Positions 18,841 through 29,757 of a stretch of DNA of 64,000 nt are shown piece by piece (the first letter of the stretch is position 1; each line of letters opens with the position of its first letter). Origin of the DNA: Rhipicephalus microplus. Taxonomy: Eukaryota; Arthropoda; Arachnida; Ixodida; Ixodidae. Both the position numbers and the translations under genes were made by a program. The notes under the pieces were generated by a model. That model saw only the letters and a list, made by a program, of their open reading frames with translations. It was not told the DNA's origin and searched no databases. The DNA lies in contig NC_134701.1 of the NCBI RefSeq assembly GCF_043290135.1, forward strand, positions 11,136,001 through 11,200,000, in the 5' to 3' direction.

Positions 18841-21500
18841 ATACACTACAAGTTGCCTGCCTCGATACGATGAGTTCTCTAAGAGTGCCCAGGTGTTTTT
18901 GAAAGCCAACATGCGGCACATTACATCAAGGTTGGGTACACTGAGCCCTCACCCATTTTACTGGTAGGTGGACCAAGGCTCTGGCAACAGCTTCGGCGTG
19001 GCCATCCCAAAAAAAGGAGCCGCACGCAGTAGCCACTCTCAGCAAAACCCGTCGAGGTGGTCGTGCGATTCTGGCTACATAAAGCAGTGGCGCTGTTATG
19101 CTGGATTTAATTAGATAAGCTCTTTCAGTAAAAGGTAGTTGAAACGTTCTGGCGACTTCAATGCGTCTGTCCACTTTGTGTTGAATTTCTTTCCATGTGG
19201 TGCGGGTTACCTCACCAGTCGAAAGGAAAGTTACACCTAAGACTTTAACGCCTTGGACTATTTGGATGCCCTCAGGAAACTCTTCAATGTGCATCCCAAA
19301 GCACAATGCCTTGCTTTTTCCGGATTTAAGACGTGCTCCCGACAGGTAACTATACGTGTGGAGTATTCGCAGAAAGGCTCTGTAGCTGTCTATGTTCCGA
19401 ATAAACAACGAGATGTCATCGGCGTATGCCCCTACTTTCACTTCGCCCAAGCCTGGAAGAGGGAAACCACGTATCGAAGTACATTTCTGGATTTGTTTCA
19501 ATAATAGATCTATGCATAATACAAAGAGAATTGCGGAGAGGAGACAGCCTTGTCGAATGCCCCTACTTACTGCAGTAGGTTCAGATATATAGCCATTCAC
19601 TACTAATGACGTTTCTAAGTCTGTGTAGAGTAAACGGAGGGTGTCGGTTAAATGTGCTGGGAAGTCATAACACTCAAGCACAGCGAACAGATAGTTCCAT
19701 TCTACGCGATCAAAACCTTTTTCCTAATCCAAAGAAACAAGAACACCAGATAATTGTGTTCTTGTAGCGTACGTGAATAAATCGCGAGTCAGAGCAAGCG
19801 AGGTGTAGATCGTACGACCTGGGACACAGCATGTTTGTATGTCGCTTACTATTTCCGGTAAAATGATTGTTATGCGGTTTGCAAGGATGGCTGTCAATAT
19901 CTTATAATCCGAGTTAAGTAGGGAAATGGGCCTCCACGCCCTTGGGTCGGATGGCTCTCCCTCGCTTTTAAGCAAGAGTATAACTCTGCTCTCACGAAAC
20001 GTATTCGGTTCTGTTTCCGTCAGCAAGGAGCCCATTTAGCATTGTCAAAAGGTGGTCTTGTATTGTTTCAAGGAAGGTTTTGTAGAAACTCAAAGGTATC
20101 CCGTCAAGGCCGGCGGCGGCGGTTGCGTTCGTGTGCTGAAGCACAAAGCGTAATTCATCCAGCGTCACTGGGCTGCACAGACCATCGCGGAGCTCCTCCG
20201 GTACGCGGGAAATTCGCGCGCAAAACTCGTTAACTATGGTGGTGTAGTTCACGTCGCTCGTGTTCTCCGCCCTGAAAAGATTCGAAAAATGTGTTTCAAA
20301 GACCCTCATTATGTCTTCTGCTCGTGTAGACTGTTCGCCGTTCGGCAACTGAACGAGAGGAACATGCATGTGTTCACCCAAGGAGCCGTTGCGAACATTT
20401 CGAAGAACCGCTGGATCTGAAACCGGTCGTCCGTTAATAAAAGACTGCGCAGCCGTGCGCGAACTAAGACGTAGCAAAAGTTCGTACCGCGCCTTTAACT
20501 GATCGAGATAGTCGTGCATTGCGAACGTCAGCGTCTTGCCTCTGCGTACAATGCGCGCTTTTCGTAGCGTGTCGTTTATCTCTGTCGTCAGGCGCGCTTT
20601 CCTTTCGCGCCCCGCTTTGATAAGCTCGGCGCGCCAACTGTGTTTCAATGCGTCCCAGCTGCGGGGTTCAGGCGGCCTATCGCACGCTTGCTCTAGTGCA
20701 TTGCGCAGTAATGCTACGCTTTCCGGGTCGTGCACGAGTGTGGTGTCCATTTTCCAATGGTTTCTAAATGAAGTGGATTGTTCAAAGAAAAGTTTTACAG
20801 ACACTGGAAAGTGGTCTGTAATGCATGGAACGTCCGGTGGGAAATGTAGGACCTCGCAACTAAGGACATGAAAGGCTAGAACTTGTGGAAAACAGTAGCG
20901 GTCTAGCCGGGTCATGTCGGGACTCCGTTGCCAGGTTGCAACGAAGTCATTCCCGTGAGTGTAGACCCGCGCATCCCTGAGCTTGAAATTGCGGATGAGT
21001 TGTCGCAATGCGCCAACTCCGCTATATTGTCTGCTTTGTCTGCGTCCGCGCACACCTCTGTCGGTGTCCTCAACACAGTTAAAATCTGCAACAAAGAAAG
21101 TGGGGTAACTTTAAAACATAAATGAGTCGAGTGAATTGAAAAAGTCGGCCGTGCCCCCACTTTGAGCTGGGGCGTGCATATATTACGAGCGCCCTTACTC
21201 GTCTGCCGTGAAGGTCGAGGTCTACTGCTAGTGTGCGGCCGTCAAAACCATAAACACAGTGCGCTCTTCAACGTAACGCTGGTGTCAAAAAAGCAACTCC
21301 GACTCCGCACATCTTTGAATCAGTCAGCGAAAAAAAAAGGCCTCGACTCTAAAATGTGAACAAAAGGATTGCGCATCAAAAAAGGTTCTAAAATTACATT
21401 CCTGTAAGAAAAGATATCGACATGACGTGACCTTGCGAAGTGCATGACTTCTCTCTGCTTATCTCGGCGTCTGAAACACCTGACGTTTAAGGAGAGAAAA
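18840..21500 (-). pseudogene. G ORF2: endonuclease, reverse transcriptase, C-terminal domain
   Basis: The endonuclease begins MATVHFLSLNVRCFRRRDKQ near 21500 and includes ITDHFPVSVKLFF near 20820. The linker and fingers run to DELRFVLQHTNATAAAGLDG. The polymerase has WRPISLLNSDYKIL, LVSLD with a TAG at 19724 in place of the usual Gln, RGIRQGCLLS and AYADD near 19420. Frame changes occur near 20010-20035, near 21053-21320, and near 18945, after which GLSVPNLDVMCRMLAFKNTW and LVVYLLGTSRRL are readable as the C-terminal helix region. The element is inactive. Confidence 0.8.
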
Positions 21501-22900
21501 TGCACCGTAGCCATTTTGAAAATAGGGGGAGTGCACGCAAACTTCAGAGAAACCCCTTGCAGAGGGTGGGGTGAGCGCTCAACGAGTGAACAAAACTCAA
21601 GAGAGAAATGCTCTGACGTCGTCAGAGCATTAGCGAGTTTTTGGGGCTTACTACTGTCCGTAGAGTCCGTGGTCGGTGGGTGGGTTCGTTTGGTGGCTGA
21701 ACGGTCTATTTCCATGGCGCTGGCACCGACACTCGCACCGGCGGCCGCACCTGTAATCTGGTAAATGGTGTTTGACAGGGTCAGTTTGCGGGTCTGAGCC
21801 GAGTACTTGCTGTCGCGGGCGCTCGTCGTTGTCGGTGGCATAATCACTGTTGTGGTCTTGTCGGGGCCGATGACCGGAGCGTCTGCACGTCCCGTCGTTC
21901 GGGTGCCGCGTCGCATCGAAGCTCTCGGCGTCTCGGAGCTACTGGTGGTGCCAACTGTGTCAGAGCTGTAGCTCTCGTGGTCTCTGCTAAGTATGGGCAC
22001 CCGGGCTTCGCCTTTGGATGAGCTGTGTTCTTCATAGGCGTCCGGCGAGAAGTCGCTGGTCTCGGACGGGGTGTAAAGGGTTGACGAGGCTTTCTCAGAC
22101 AGGGGAGGCAGGTCTCCTGCGTCTTGTGGTTCAGCATGGGCGTCAGTGTCTCTTGTGTGAGTGTCGCTCGCAGACTCGAGCGCCGGATAATCATCTTGGA
22201 ATGCGGGCGTGAGGTCGGTGCACGCTTGTTCTTCGGTTGCCGCTGCTGCAGCCGCTGCGAAGGACTTCGGACGTACGCAGTCAGCTGTTGCATGGCTGCC
22301 CGAGCATTTGCGGCACCTTTCTGCGCATCCCTCTGTGGCATGTCCAAACACGTTGCAGCGCGTGCAACGGGGCGTGGCACAATATTTGGCGATGTGGCCA
22401 GCATTCCTGCACTTAGAGCACACTTTCTTGATACCCCGGTAGTCATACATGACATTGTAGCCTTGGACTGTCAGAAAGTTCGGTATTTGGCTTTTCGTTT
22501 CCACTCGCGTCACACGGACACCTGTGCCAACCCCAGGGCGGCCCTTGAACACTGGCTCGTGGATATGTTGCACGTTGCCGTAGGCGGAGAGAGCAGTCGC
22601 TAGGGCTGCATCGCTTACCCACAGCGGTACCCGGAAGACGGCGACGTGGACTATTTCAGGACCTACGCTGACTAGTGAAACTGATTCGCCGTTCAAGAGA
22701 ATGGCGCCCCGGCTCTTCAGCTTGGTGGCTGCATGGACGTTTGCGGCTGCGGTGCCGAACTTTGCACCTCCCATGTGCTGGAGGGACTTGATACCGACTG
22801 GGCCGGTTACTGGTTCGAGGGCATCTATGATGTCGTCGACGGTGCTCTCCCTCTGGAGCGCTGAAGTTAAAGCAATGAGGTTTCGGCAGTGGCGCTGCGA
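21500..22900 (-). pseudogene. G ORF1: gag-like protein with three CCHC zinc knuckles
   Basis: The frame encodes LNGESVSLVSVGPEIVHVAV and VRVPLWVSD-type sequence, then three knuckles: CSKCRNAGHIAKYC, CTRCNVFGHATEGC and CRKCSGSHATADC. A long acidic and Ser/Thr-rich tail follows. Upstream homologous sequence (RNLIALTSALQRESTVDD) is in the same frame to about 22870, where a stop and a poly-G slip at 22989-23001 intervene. The frame continues without a stop into the first endonuclease motif, so ORF1 and ORF2 are fused in this copy. The knuckles are expected to bind element RNA. Confidence 0.8.
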
Positions 22901-23159
22901 AAGCCATCACACTTTCGTCCTGGCCCTGGCTCCCACGGCTTGCGCTGTGGTGCCCGGGCGTTGGCTCACGATGAAGGCCTGGACAGAGCCGGGGGGGGGG
23001 GGGTCCAGGGGTTCGCTTGATGCTCGACAAGATGGGGTCGACGACTGGCAGCGTGCCTGGTCGCAGGAATCCCGGCGCCAGGTAAGCGGCGAACGGAGCG
23101 TGGACCGTCGATCAACTACTGACAAGTGGCGAAGTGCGTCGGCATTTATACTCTTGCCA

Positions 23160-23690
23160 TCGAATGTTCTAGCGTTATATCTGGCGGTGACGTAGGTTCC
23201 GGAATAATCAGTAAAGTTCGCAGAGTGGGCGTGATCGCATCGAGATGATCTACTACAGTCCTGAAGCTTCTCAAAAACTGCAGGCGCGGTTTGTGCTGAG
23301 AATTGTGTAGTGTATTAGGCCGGTAACAAAACTTGAGAAATGGAACGTGGCAATATAATGATATGAAGTGTCACTACCAGGAAAAACAAGGGAAGCGCGG
23401 GCAGAGAAGGAAGACGACGTTGCTTCTACTGTGATCGCAGACTCAGTGCCCATTAAAAACCCCCCTTAAGTTACCTTACCTTACGTAACAATTTGGTTGA
23501 AGGTGCTCGGTAGGACGAACCCAAAGACGGGAGCTTCACTACCAGGACTTCGTCACAGCTGCCGCCTCGCCGGACTCCCACCTTCGCTGATCGTAATGGC
23601 TGACGCGCACGCACACCGCCGCCGGAAAACTAGTCGGTGCGGCCAGTGGGGGTGAGGCCGCGAGATCACAGGCGCTATCTACACTGTATA
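23160..23690. other. Unassigned sequence left of gypsy element H
   Basis: No gene is recognised. The segment near 23490-23700 could be internal or LTR sequence of H, but no second copy exists in the window to test this. Confidence 0.3.
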
Positions 23691-24150
23691 CCCGTCAGCG
23701 TTTAAGTTGAAGAACAAAGTCCATGTAGTTGTCGATGGAGTGGCTACTATGGCACTCGTGAATACAGGCGCGACAGTCTCGGTGATGAGTGTAAATTTTA
23801 AGAACCTGCTAGGACCAAAAGTGAGTTTTTGCTTGAACCGTGGGGTGAAATTTCGTGGTGTAAGTGGTGACGTGTTGTGTCTGGTGGGATATTGTACTGT
23901 GGACGTCTCGCTGTGTGGCAAGGTGTTTTTCACAGAGTTTGCAGTTATTCCGCAGTCTACACAATACGTTATCTTGGGTATCGACTTTTGGTGTGAGTGT
24001 GGGGCAACTGTAGACTGCAGGAGTGGGCACCTTTCCATACACGGTACTTTCCCAACGGCGCTCTTGGAAAGTTTCTCTCCAGATGAATGCATCTTTTCAT
24101 CTCCGTGGACACAGTCGTTCCTGCATTTTCTGATGTGTGTGTTCCCGTGA
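23690..24150 (+). pseudogene. H protease region, active-site Asp replaced
   Basis: The frame reads HVVVDGVATMALVNTGATVSVM and ends ILGIDFWCECGATVD, matching the retropepsin flap and hydrophobic-hydrophobic-Gly features. The catalytic triplet is NTG instead of DTG, so this copy could not be an active aspartic protease. Confidence 0.8.
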
Positions 24151-24559
24151 CATGTTCCAGTAACAACTGTGGCACGTTTGACGCCACGCTCGAACCGATT
24201 CCCTTGGCATGCCTGAAAAAGAACATCCTCATTCCCCATTGTATAGTGTCAGTCGTTCATGAACGGGCAGGTGTGTGGACAATGAACAGTTCCATGGAGC
24301 CTTCAATTTTGTCAGGTGGCATGAAACTTGCAGTATTTAGACCCGAATGATCTATGACGCTGGTTGCGCTTGTTGATGCTACAAGCCAAAATGAACATCT
24401 AGGCTCGGAAAATTCAGAGGATGCCCAATTGCTACAAATGGTCAGCAGGTCACTTGACCAGAGCGAACGTCATACACTGCTCGGCGTTCTATCTAAGAAC
24501 TCGAAAGTGTTAGATGTTTTTCAAAACAGCCAAAGGCCCTTAATCCCAGCGTCTCGGAT

Positions 24560-25772
24560 GCGTCATCAGATCCACACCGAGTCGACGCATCCCATCAAGC
24601 AAAACCCTTACCAATGGCACCATCGAAGCGCAAGATCATCAACGAGAAGTCCAAGAAATGCTGGAAAAAGGAATAATACAGGAATCGGCAAGTCCATGGG
24701 CTGCTTCCGTCATTCTAGTGAGAAAGAAGGATGGTACGCGGAGATTTTGCGTTGACTACCGCTGACTGAATTCCGTTACCAAGAAAAACGTCTATCCACT
24801 GCCGCGCATCGATGACGCTCTACACTGCCTGCATTCCGCGTTCTACTTTTCATCTGTTGATCTGAGATCAGGTTACTGGCAAAGTCCGAGTGCACACAAC
24901 TGACAAAGAAAAAATGGCATTCGTTACGACCGACGGATTTTACAAGTTCAACGTTGTGCCATTCGGATTATTTATTGCTCCGGCTACATTTGAAAGAGTT
25001 TGGATTTTATATTGCGTGGTTTAAAATGGCATGTATTCGTGTGTTACCTTGACGATGTCGTAATTTTTGGACATACGTTTGAGGAGCAAAACACTCGCCT
25101 AGACCTCGTGCTCAACTGCATTGAAAAAGCTGGCCTTGTATTAAATTAAAAAAAGGGCCATTTTGACGAGCGACAGACAATGGTGTTGGGACATCTCGTC
25201 GACAAAGATAGCGTATGCCTGATCCACAAAAGACAGCGGCCTTTGAATGGTTCAAGCGCCCTAAATCTGCGAAACAACTGCGTAGCTTCATCGGGCTCTG
25301 CTCGTATTTCCGCCAGTTCGTACCCAAGTTTGCGGATGTCGTTCACCTCCTGACGAGCCTCCTACGCAAGAACAGCCCGTTTCAGTGGACCTCCGAGTGT
25401 GATACCGCTTTTAACCAGCTGAAGTGCTTGGTAACTTCACAGGCACTTCAATCCTTCGTCACCCACGGAAATTCACACAGACGCAAGTGGCATCGGTATT
25501 GGCGCCATTCTCGTTAAGCGTTCTGGCAAGAAGGAACACGTCGTGGCGTACACAAGTCGTTCTTTAAGCAAGCCTGAACGCAACTACACAGTGACCGAAC
25601 AGGAATGCCTAGCGGTAGTTTTTGCCGTGCTACGGTTTCGCTCATACATCTATGGTCGCCCGTTCACTATCGTCACAGATCACCATTCCCTGTGTTGACT
25701 GGTCAACCTTCACGACCCATCTGTCCGCTTCGCACGATGGGTCATTCGTTTGCAATAATATGTCTTCACCAT
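24560..25772 (+). pseudogene. H reverse transcriptase and RNase H, broken
   Basis: Readable pieces include [77 protein letters not shown], the tether LRSFIGLCSYFRQFVPKFADV and RNase H pieces around 25540-25700 ([25 protein letters not shown]). Frames change repeatedly, with several stops. The RTE element interrupts the RNase H end at ATGTCTTCACCAT. Confidence 0.85.
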
Positions 25773-25850
25773 GGGTGCGGCGATGGCGTAGTGGTTAGAG
25801 CACCCGCCTCGCATGCAAGAGGTCCATGGTTCAAATCCCGGTGCTGCGCA
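25773..25850 (+). promoter_or_regulatory. tRNA-Ala-like head with RNA polymerase III A and B boxes
   Basis: An A box TGGCGTAGTGG (25784-25794) and a B box GGTTCAAATCC (25828-25838) match the polymerase III consensus. The segment between them can fold as an anticodon arm with loop CTCGCAT, giving anticodon CGC (Ala), although the stem is imperfect. It is not a functional tRNA gene because the acceptor stem is imperfect and the sequence continues into the LINE. It may supply a polymerase III promoter. Confidence 0.8.
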
Positions 25851-26109
25851 GTTCCCAACCGGAAAAAAAATCCGCGTGTTGATGGAACTGCATTAAGAGG
25901 CCTGGGGTGCGGCCTCACCGGCAACCACCGCCGGGAATGCACTCCCTCACCAGAGAAGGATTGGCCACCCTGGTGCAGCATCTGGCCACTACCTCCCACA
26001 TGAATACGCCAAATAACTCATGGCTCTCAGTTCCCAGCAGCTGCGAAGCAACTGACCATGGCGGCGGTCAGATCTGCAACGCAGCAGAGGGTGCTAAGAA
26101 TCTCTGGAC

Positions 26110-28938
26110 TACAGGCTGCCTTTGGAACCTGAACTTGGCAACGTTTAACGCTAGAACCTTATCTAGTGAGAAGTCTAGCTGTACTATTCGAGGAGCTAGA
26201 GGGTGTTAAATGGGATATAATAGGGCTCAGTGAGGTTAGGAGGACAGATTAGGCCTATACTGTGCTACAGAATGGGCACGTCCTTTGCTATCGGGGCTTG
26301 GCAGACAGAGGAGAACTGGGAGTGGGGCTCTTAATTCACAGAAACATAGCTGGCAACATAGAGGAATACTATAGCATAAATGAAAGGGTGGTAGGTATCG
26401 TAATTAAACTGAATAAAAGATACAAGATGAAGGTAGTACAGGCTCACGCGCCTACATCCAGCCATGATGACGCTTCAGTTGAAAGATTCTATGAAGACGT
26501 GGAATCGGCAATGAGTAAGGTAAAAGCACAGCGTACTATAGTGATGGGCGACTTTAATGCAAAGGTAGGGAAGAAGCAGGCTGGAGACCAGGCAGTAGGA
26601 GATTATGGCATCGGCACTAGAAACGCCAGAGGAGAGCTACTAGTAGAATTCGCAGAACGCAATAATTTGCGGATTTTGAATACTTTCTACCGAAAACGAG
26701 AAAACCGCAAGTGGACATGGAGGAGCCATAATGGCGAAAATAAGAACGAAATAGACTTTATAATGACTGCACACCCAGGAATCGTGCAGGATGTGGAAGT
26801 GGTTAGCAAGGTACAATGCAGTGACCATAGAATGGTACGGTCTCGAATTCGCCTAGACTTGAAGAAGGAACGACAGAAACTGATACGCAAGAAGCCAATT
26901 AATGAGCTATCACTGAGAGGGAAAGTACAGGAATTCAGAGTGTCGCTGCAGAACAGGTACTCAGCTCTTAGTGAGGAAACCAACCTTAGCGTAGATACAA
27001 TGAATGATAATCTAACGAGTATCATTACGGAGTGTGCAGTGGAAGTTGGAGGCAGGGTAGTTAGACAGGACACTGGCAAGCTTTCCCAGGAAACGAAGAA
27101 CCTAATTAAGAAGCGTCAAATCATGAAAGTTTCAAGTACAACAGACAATTAAAATATAACTGGCAGAGCTTTCGAAGTTGAATTATAGGCGTAAAGTATG
27201 CGATGTAAGAAGGTATAACATGGAGAGAATTTAACACGCTCTGAAAAACGGAGGAAGCGTCAAATCAGTGAATAGGAAACTTGGGATAGGCAAAAGTCGG
27301 ATGTATGCGCTAAGGGACAAAGAAGGCAAAATAACTACCAATATGAATAGGATAGTTAAAATAGCGGAGGAGTTTTACAGAGATCTGTACAGTAGCCGAG
27401 ACAACCACGACCTTAATACTATAAGAACTAGCATTAACCCAGATGACACCCCACCAGTAATGATAGAAGAAGTCAGAAAAGCTTTGGAGAGCATGCAAAG
27501 AGGCAAAGCTGCTAGTGAGGATCAGGTAACATCAGATCTGCTGAAAGATGGAGGACAGACTGTGTTAGAAAAACTAGCCACCCTGTTTACGAGGTGTCTC
27601 CGGACGGGAAGGGTACCAGAGTCTTGGAAGAACGCTAACATCATCTTAATACAGAAGAAAAAGAGATAACAAGGACTTTAAGAATTACAAGCCGATAAGC
27701 TTGCTCTCTGTAGTATACAAGCTATTTACAAAGGTAATTGCTAACAGAGTGAAGAAAACATTAGAATTCAATCAAACAAAGGAACAAGCAGGATTTCGAA
27801 CAGGCTACTCAACAATTGACCACATTCATACTATCAATCAGGTAATAGAGAAATGCTCAGAGTATAACCAACCACTATACATAGCCTTCATAGATTACGA
27901 GAAGGCGTTTGATTGAGTAGAAATATCAGCCGTCATGCAGACACTGCGGAATCAGGGCGTAGATGAAGTATATATAAACGTTCTGGAAGAAATCTACAGG
28001 GGATCAACTGCTACCATAGTGCTTCATAAAGAAAGCAACAGAATACCAATCAAGAAGGGTGTAAGGCAGGGGGACACAATCTCCCCAATGCTATTTACCG
28101 CGTGCTTACAGGAGGTTTTCAAAGCCTAGAATGGGAACAGTTAGGGATAAGAGTTAATGGAGAATACCTTAGTAACCTGCGCTTCGCCGATGACATTGCA
28201 TTGCTGAGTAACTCAGGGGACGAATTGCAACTCATGGTTACGGAGTTAGACAAGGAGAGCAGAAAGGTGGGTCTTAAAATTAGTCTGCAGAAAACGAAAG
28301 TAATGTACAACAACCTCTGAAAGGAGCAGCGCTTCGAGATAGGTAATAGTGCGCTTGAAGTTGTAAAAGACTATGTCTACTTAGGGCAGGTAATAACCGC
28401 AGAGCCTAACCACGAGATTGAAGTAACTAGAAGAATAAGAATGGGGTGGAGTACATTCGGCAAGCACTCTCAAATTATGACAGGTAGATTGCCACTATCC
28501 CTCAAGAGGAAGGTATATAACAGCTGTATCTTGCCGGTACTTAGCTACGGAGCAGAAACTTGGAGACTTACAAAGAGGGTTCAGCTTAAATTGAGGACGA
28601 CGCAGCGAGCAATGGAAAGAAACATGGTAGGTGTAACCTTAAGAGACAAGAAGAGAGCAGAGTGTATTAGGGGACAAACGGGGGTTAAGGATATCATAGT
28701 TGAAATAAAGAAGAGGAAATGGACATGGGCCGGGCTTGTAGCGCGTGGACAGGATAACCGCTGGTCATTAAGGGTAACTAACTGGATTCCCAGAGAAGGG
28801 AAGCGGGTTAGGGGGAGACAGAAGGTTAGGTGGGCAGACGAGATTAAGAAGTTTGCGGGTATAAATTGGCAGCAGCAGGCACAGGACCGGGTTAACTGGC
28901 GGAGCGTGGGAGAGGCCTTTGTTCTGCAGTTGACGTAG
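26110..28938 (+). pseudogene. RTE EN-RT polyprotein, few disabling changes
   Basis: The endonuclease starts LNLATFNARTLSSE (26125) and has GLSEVRR, GVGLLIHRN, IVMGDFNAKVG (26540), NEIDFIM and CSDHRMVR (26820). The reverse transcriptase has NYKPISLLSVVYKLFTKV, EQAGFRTGYSTIDHI, AFIDYEKAFD, GVRQGDTISPMLF, LRFADDIALLS (28170) and YLGQVI. The RTE-type C-terminus KRKWTWAGLVARGQDNRWS and RGRQKVRWADEIKKF follows, ending at TAG 28936-28938. Disruptions include stops near 26250 and 27150-27240, a frame change near 27665, a TGA at about 27915 replacing the Trp after EKAFD, and a frame change near 28125. Relatively light damage suggests a fairly recent insertion. Confidence 0.9.
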
Positions 28939-28943
28939 TCAGG

Positions 28944-28944
28944 C

Positions 28945-29006
<62 letters not shown>
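28944..29006 (+). repeat. (TGA)n tail of the RTE element
   Basis: About 20 uninterrupted TGA units end at the 3' target duplication. Confidence 0.95.
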
Positions 29007-29009
<3 letters not shown>

Positions 29010-29757
29010 TCTTCACCATTTCATACAAGACTGGCCGTCTACACGCTGATGCGGATTGCCTCTCCAGAATGCCACTATCGACGACAGATTCTGAAGCCGA
29101 TAACTTTGACCACCTTATCGCTTCTCTGTCGTCTGGCTTTCCCGATGCCGTGACTTTCGCCGCTGAGCAGCGTAATGATCCAAGCTTGAAAGCTCTCTTC
29201 CCTGGAGCAAGAAAGTCAATAAGCGAAGGCTGATTCTGCGTCCGAAATGGTCTTCTTTACCACGGCGGGTGCCCGCTTTCTGCTGGTTGTTCCTGCGTCC
29301 CTCCAAAGGTCTGTACTGCGTCTCACGCATGATGACCCCACATCTGGCCATCTAGGAAGCGCACGAACACTTAGTCGCATGAAAGAGTGGTTCTATTGGC
29401 CGAAAATGAGCAGGACAATTCAAAGCTACGTGGCCAACTCTACGCAGTGTCAGAGCCACAAGCGGCCCATCTCGGGTCCAGTTGGTCACCTGCAACACGA
29501 AAAGCCTCCCGGTTGGTTCCCCTTTTGAAAAGGTCGGCATTGATTTGATGGGACCATTTCCACGCGCCTCAAAAGGTAACTGGTGGATAATTGTATGCGC
29601 CGACTACCTGACGTGGTACTGCGAGACGGATGCCTTATCCTCCGCCACGATAGTCCAGGTTTCGGAGTTCCTGTTGCATTCAGTCATCCTCCGACACGGG
29701 CCACCTCGCGTGATATTAAGTGACTGTGGACGACAATTTACCGCTGATATTGTAGAA
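29010..29757 (+). pseudogene. H integrase region, truncated
   Basis: After the RTE element the RNase H end (YKTGRLHADADCLSRMP) is readable in a shifted frame. Then come VPASLQRSVLRLTHDDPTSGHLG of the zinc-binding HHCC domain, and the core VGIDLMGPFPRASKGNWWI, ADYLTWYCETDAL and VILSDCGRQFTADIVE with the first two catalytic Asp residues. The sequence stops before the Glu of the DDE triad, so the element is 3'-truncated here. Confidence 0.85.

Larger units (their letters stand above)
18840..23160 (-). mobile_element. G: Tx1/L1-like non-LTR retrotransposon, degraded
   Basis: On the minus strand it holds a gag-like ORF1 with three CCHC knuckles, an endonuclease, a reverse transcriptase and a C-terminal domain. 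The reverse transcriptase (GIRQGCLLSAILFVLCIDLLL, RGFPLPG, GAYADDISLFI, SGARLKSGKSKAL) is of the L1/Tx1 type. Boundaries are approximate and no target duplication was found. Clade assignment is by motif memory. Confidence 0.75.
25773..29006 (+). mobile_element. C: RTE-clade LINE with an alanine-tRNA-like 5' end
   Basis: The whole unit is bracketed by a 13-bp target duplication ATGTCTTCACCAT at 25760-25772 and 29007-29019 inside gypsy H. It starts with a tRNA-like sequence (25773-25850), has a single EN-RT ORF, and ends in (TGA)n, a tail type common in RTE elements. The duplication shows the tRNA-like head and LINE body were inserted together. Confidence 0.92.
23690..29757 (+). mobile_element. 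H: degraded Ty3/gypsy LTR retrotransposon, split by an RTE LINE
   Basis: Protease, reverse transcriptase, RNase H and integrase regions appear in Ty3/gypsy order at 23690-25772 and 29007-29757, separated by the RTE element 25773-29006. Neither LTR is recognised and the integrase stops mid-core, so the 3' part is missing. Many stops and frameshifts show an old copy. Confidence 0.85.

Noticed and set aside
22988..23001. G-run as a regulatory quadruplex
   Set aside because: A single uninterrupted G tract without further tracts; more likely a slippage-prone site that breaks the G ORF1 frame.
25773..25850. Functional tRNA-Ala gene
   Set aside because: The acceptor and anticodon stems are imperfect, there is no T-run terminator, and it lies inside an insertion bounded by a target duplication.
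28947..29153. Frame starting with a poly-Met run
   Set aside because: Translation of the (TGA)n tail of the RTE element joined to gypsy sequence.
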